A stretch of DNA of 64,000 nucleotides from assembly GCF_014529535.1 (NCBI RefSeq), contig NW_023503972.1, positions 1,922,001 to 1,986,000 of the forward strand. The letters are read 5' to 3'. A model generated the notes under the pieces. That model searched no databases and was not told the DNA's origin. It saw only the letters and a list, made by a program, of their open reading frames with translations. Below are positions 63,666 through 64,000 of the stretch, in pieces. A program made the translations under genes and the position numbers. Numbering within the stretch: the first letter of the stretch is position 1; every line of letters starts with the position of its first letter. The stretch comes from Bradysia coprophila (taxonomy: Eukaryota > Arthropoda > Insecta > Diptera > Sciaridae).

Positions 63666-64000
63666 TCAATCCACTGAACAATCAAAAAAATCCGAAATGT
63701 TTCGATAAATCATTGCCACTTGTTTCTGTAACGTAGCATACAGTTCTACAGTCCATGCAACAGTCGAAAAAAATCCGAAATTCAATGAAATCGTAAAGCA
63801 CGTAACACACGTCCTCTCCACGGCGAACCATTTCCTAAGTGCATTAACTGAACAAATTTTCTTCACCTCAAATTCGATGTACGTTTCCAGTTGACTCCAC
63901 AGGAAGATCATGGTAACTTCAATTATGATAAGCGATAGAATCGTTTCAATCAGCACATAAAATGGTGTGGATATGCGATGAATGTAACGTTGTGGTACTA
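63666..64000 (-). CDS. Possible partial membrane-protein ORF, cut by the window end
   Basis: The minus strand is open from the right edge to TGA at 63666-63668, about 110 codons with no start in view. Two hydrophobic stretches (PFYVLIETILSLIIIEVTMI; TCFTISLNFGFFSTVAWTVE) could be membrane helices. A GTGAAG after TYIEFE may be a splice donor, in which case coding ends earlier. It lies in Sap47 intron 2 on the other strand, as nested genes often do. A chemoreceptor-type exon is conceivable but not shown; chance is also possible. Confidence 0.3.
   Translation of the reverse strand, partial: VPQRYIHRISTPFYVLIETILSLIIIEVTMIFLWSQLETYIEFEVKKICSVNALRKWFAVERTCVTCFTISLNFGFFSTVAWTVELYATLQKQVAMIYRNISDFFDCSVD

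Larger units (their letters stand above)
57375..64000. other. Sap47 intron 2 (extends beyond the window)
   Basis: No further Sap47 exon was found. The region holds foldbacks at 58098-58525 and 60293-61040, a short GCCCGAAGGGC palindrome at 59323-59333 and a poly-A run at 61707-61722. A 64-codon ORF at 59355 has no recognised domain. Confidence 0.5.

Overview
The window is AT-rich animal nuclear DNA, most probably from a dipteran insect, perhaps a nematoceran midge or gnat. The reasons are a ZAD-C2H2 zinc-finger protein, a RhoL-type GTPase, a Sap47 orthologue, an insect FADD-type death-domain adaptor, clan-3 (CYP6-like) P450s, short GT-AG introns and many MITE/foldback repeats. Assignments rest on reading and family knowledge; no database search was run.

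Layout. 39-568: a three-exon secreted Cys-rich peptide (+). 1.08-4.41 kb: nested hairpin, MITE and foldback elements. 5.03-5.79 kb: Fadd-like gene (-). 6.65-12.77 kb: 17-exon ZAD zinc-finger gene (+) with 13 C2H2 fingers, an 8-nt microexon and a 1.94-kb transposon in intron 12. 14.3-15.7 kb: unrecognised two-exon gene (-), possibly PB1-like with C-terminal membrane segments. 17.0-18.2 kb: broken partial duplicate of the zinc-finger gene that lacks the intron-12 transposon. 18.5-20.0 kb: 158-bp satellite. 20.7-21.9 kb: dead RTE-like LINE. 22.9-24.15 kb: P450 pseudogene (-). 26.8-28.4 kb: P450 gene (+) with unusual catalytic residues. 29.16-30.01 kb: composite inverted-array repeat with a GC-rich core. 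30.4-31.4 kb: RhoL (-). 32.56-33.31 kb: secreted Cu/Zn superoxide dismutase (+). 33.3-43.9 kb: no gene seen, with several repeats including a 146-bp tandem array. 43.96-44.44 kb: ZCCHC10-like zinc-knuckle gene (-). 47.09 kb to beyond the right edge: 5' part of Sap47 (+), with a 9.8-kb first intron and a second intron of more than 6.6 kb. A possible partial membrane-protein ORF (-) runs off the right end.

The genes do not form a pathway cluster. Functions range over innate immunity (Fadd), redox defence (Sod), xenobiotic or hormone oxidation (P450s), GTPase signalling (RhoL), transcription (ZAD-ZnF) and the synapse (Sap47). The most informative structure is the partial zinc-finger duplication, which keeps an empty site for a nested transposon. 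Another recurrent pattern is GC-rich inverted repeats centred on TTC(G) at the apex of otherwise unrelated hairpin elements.
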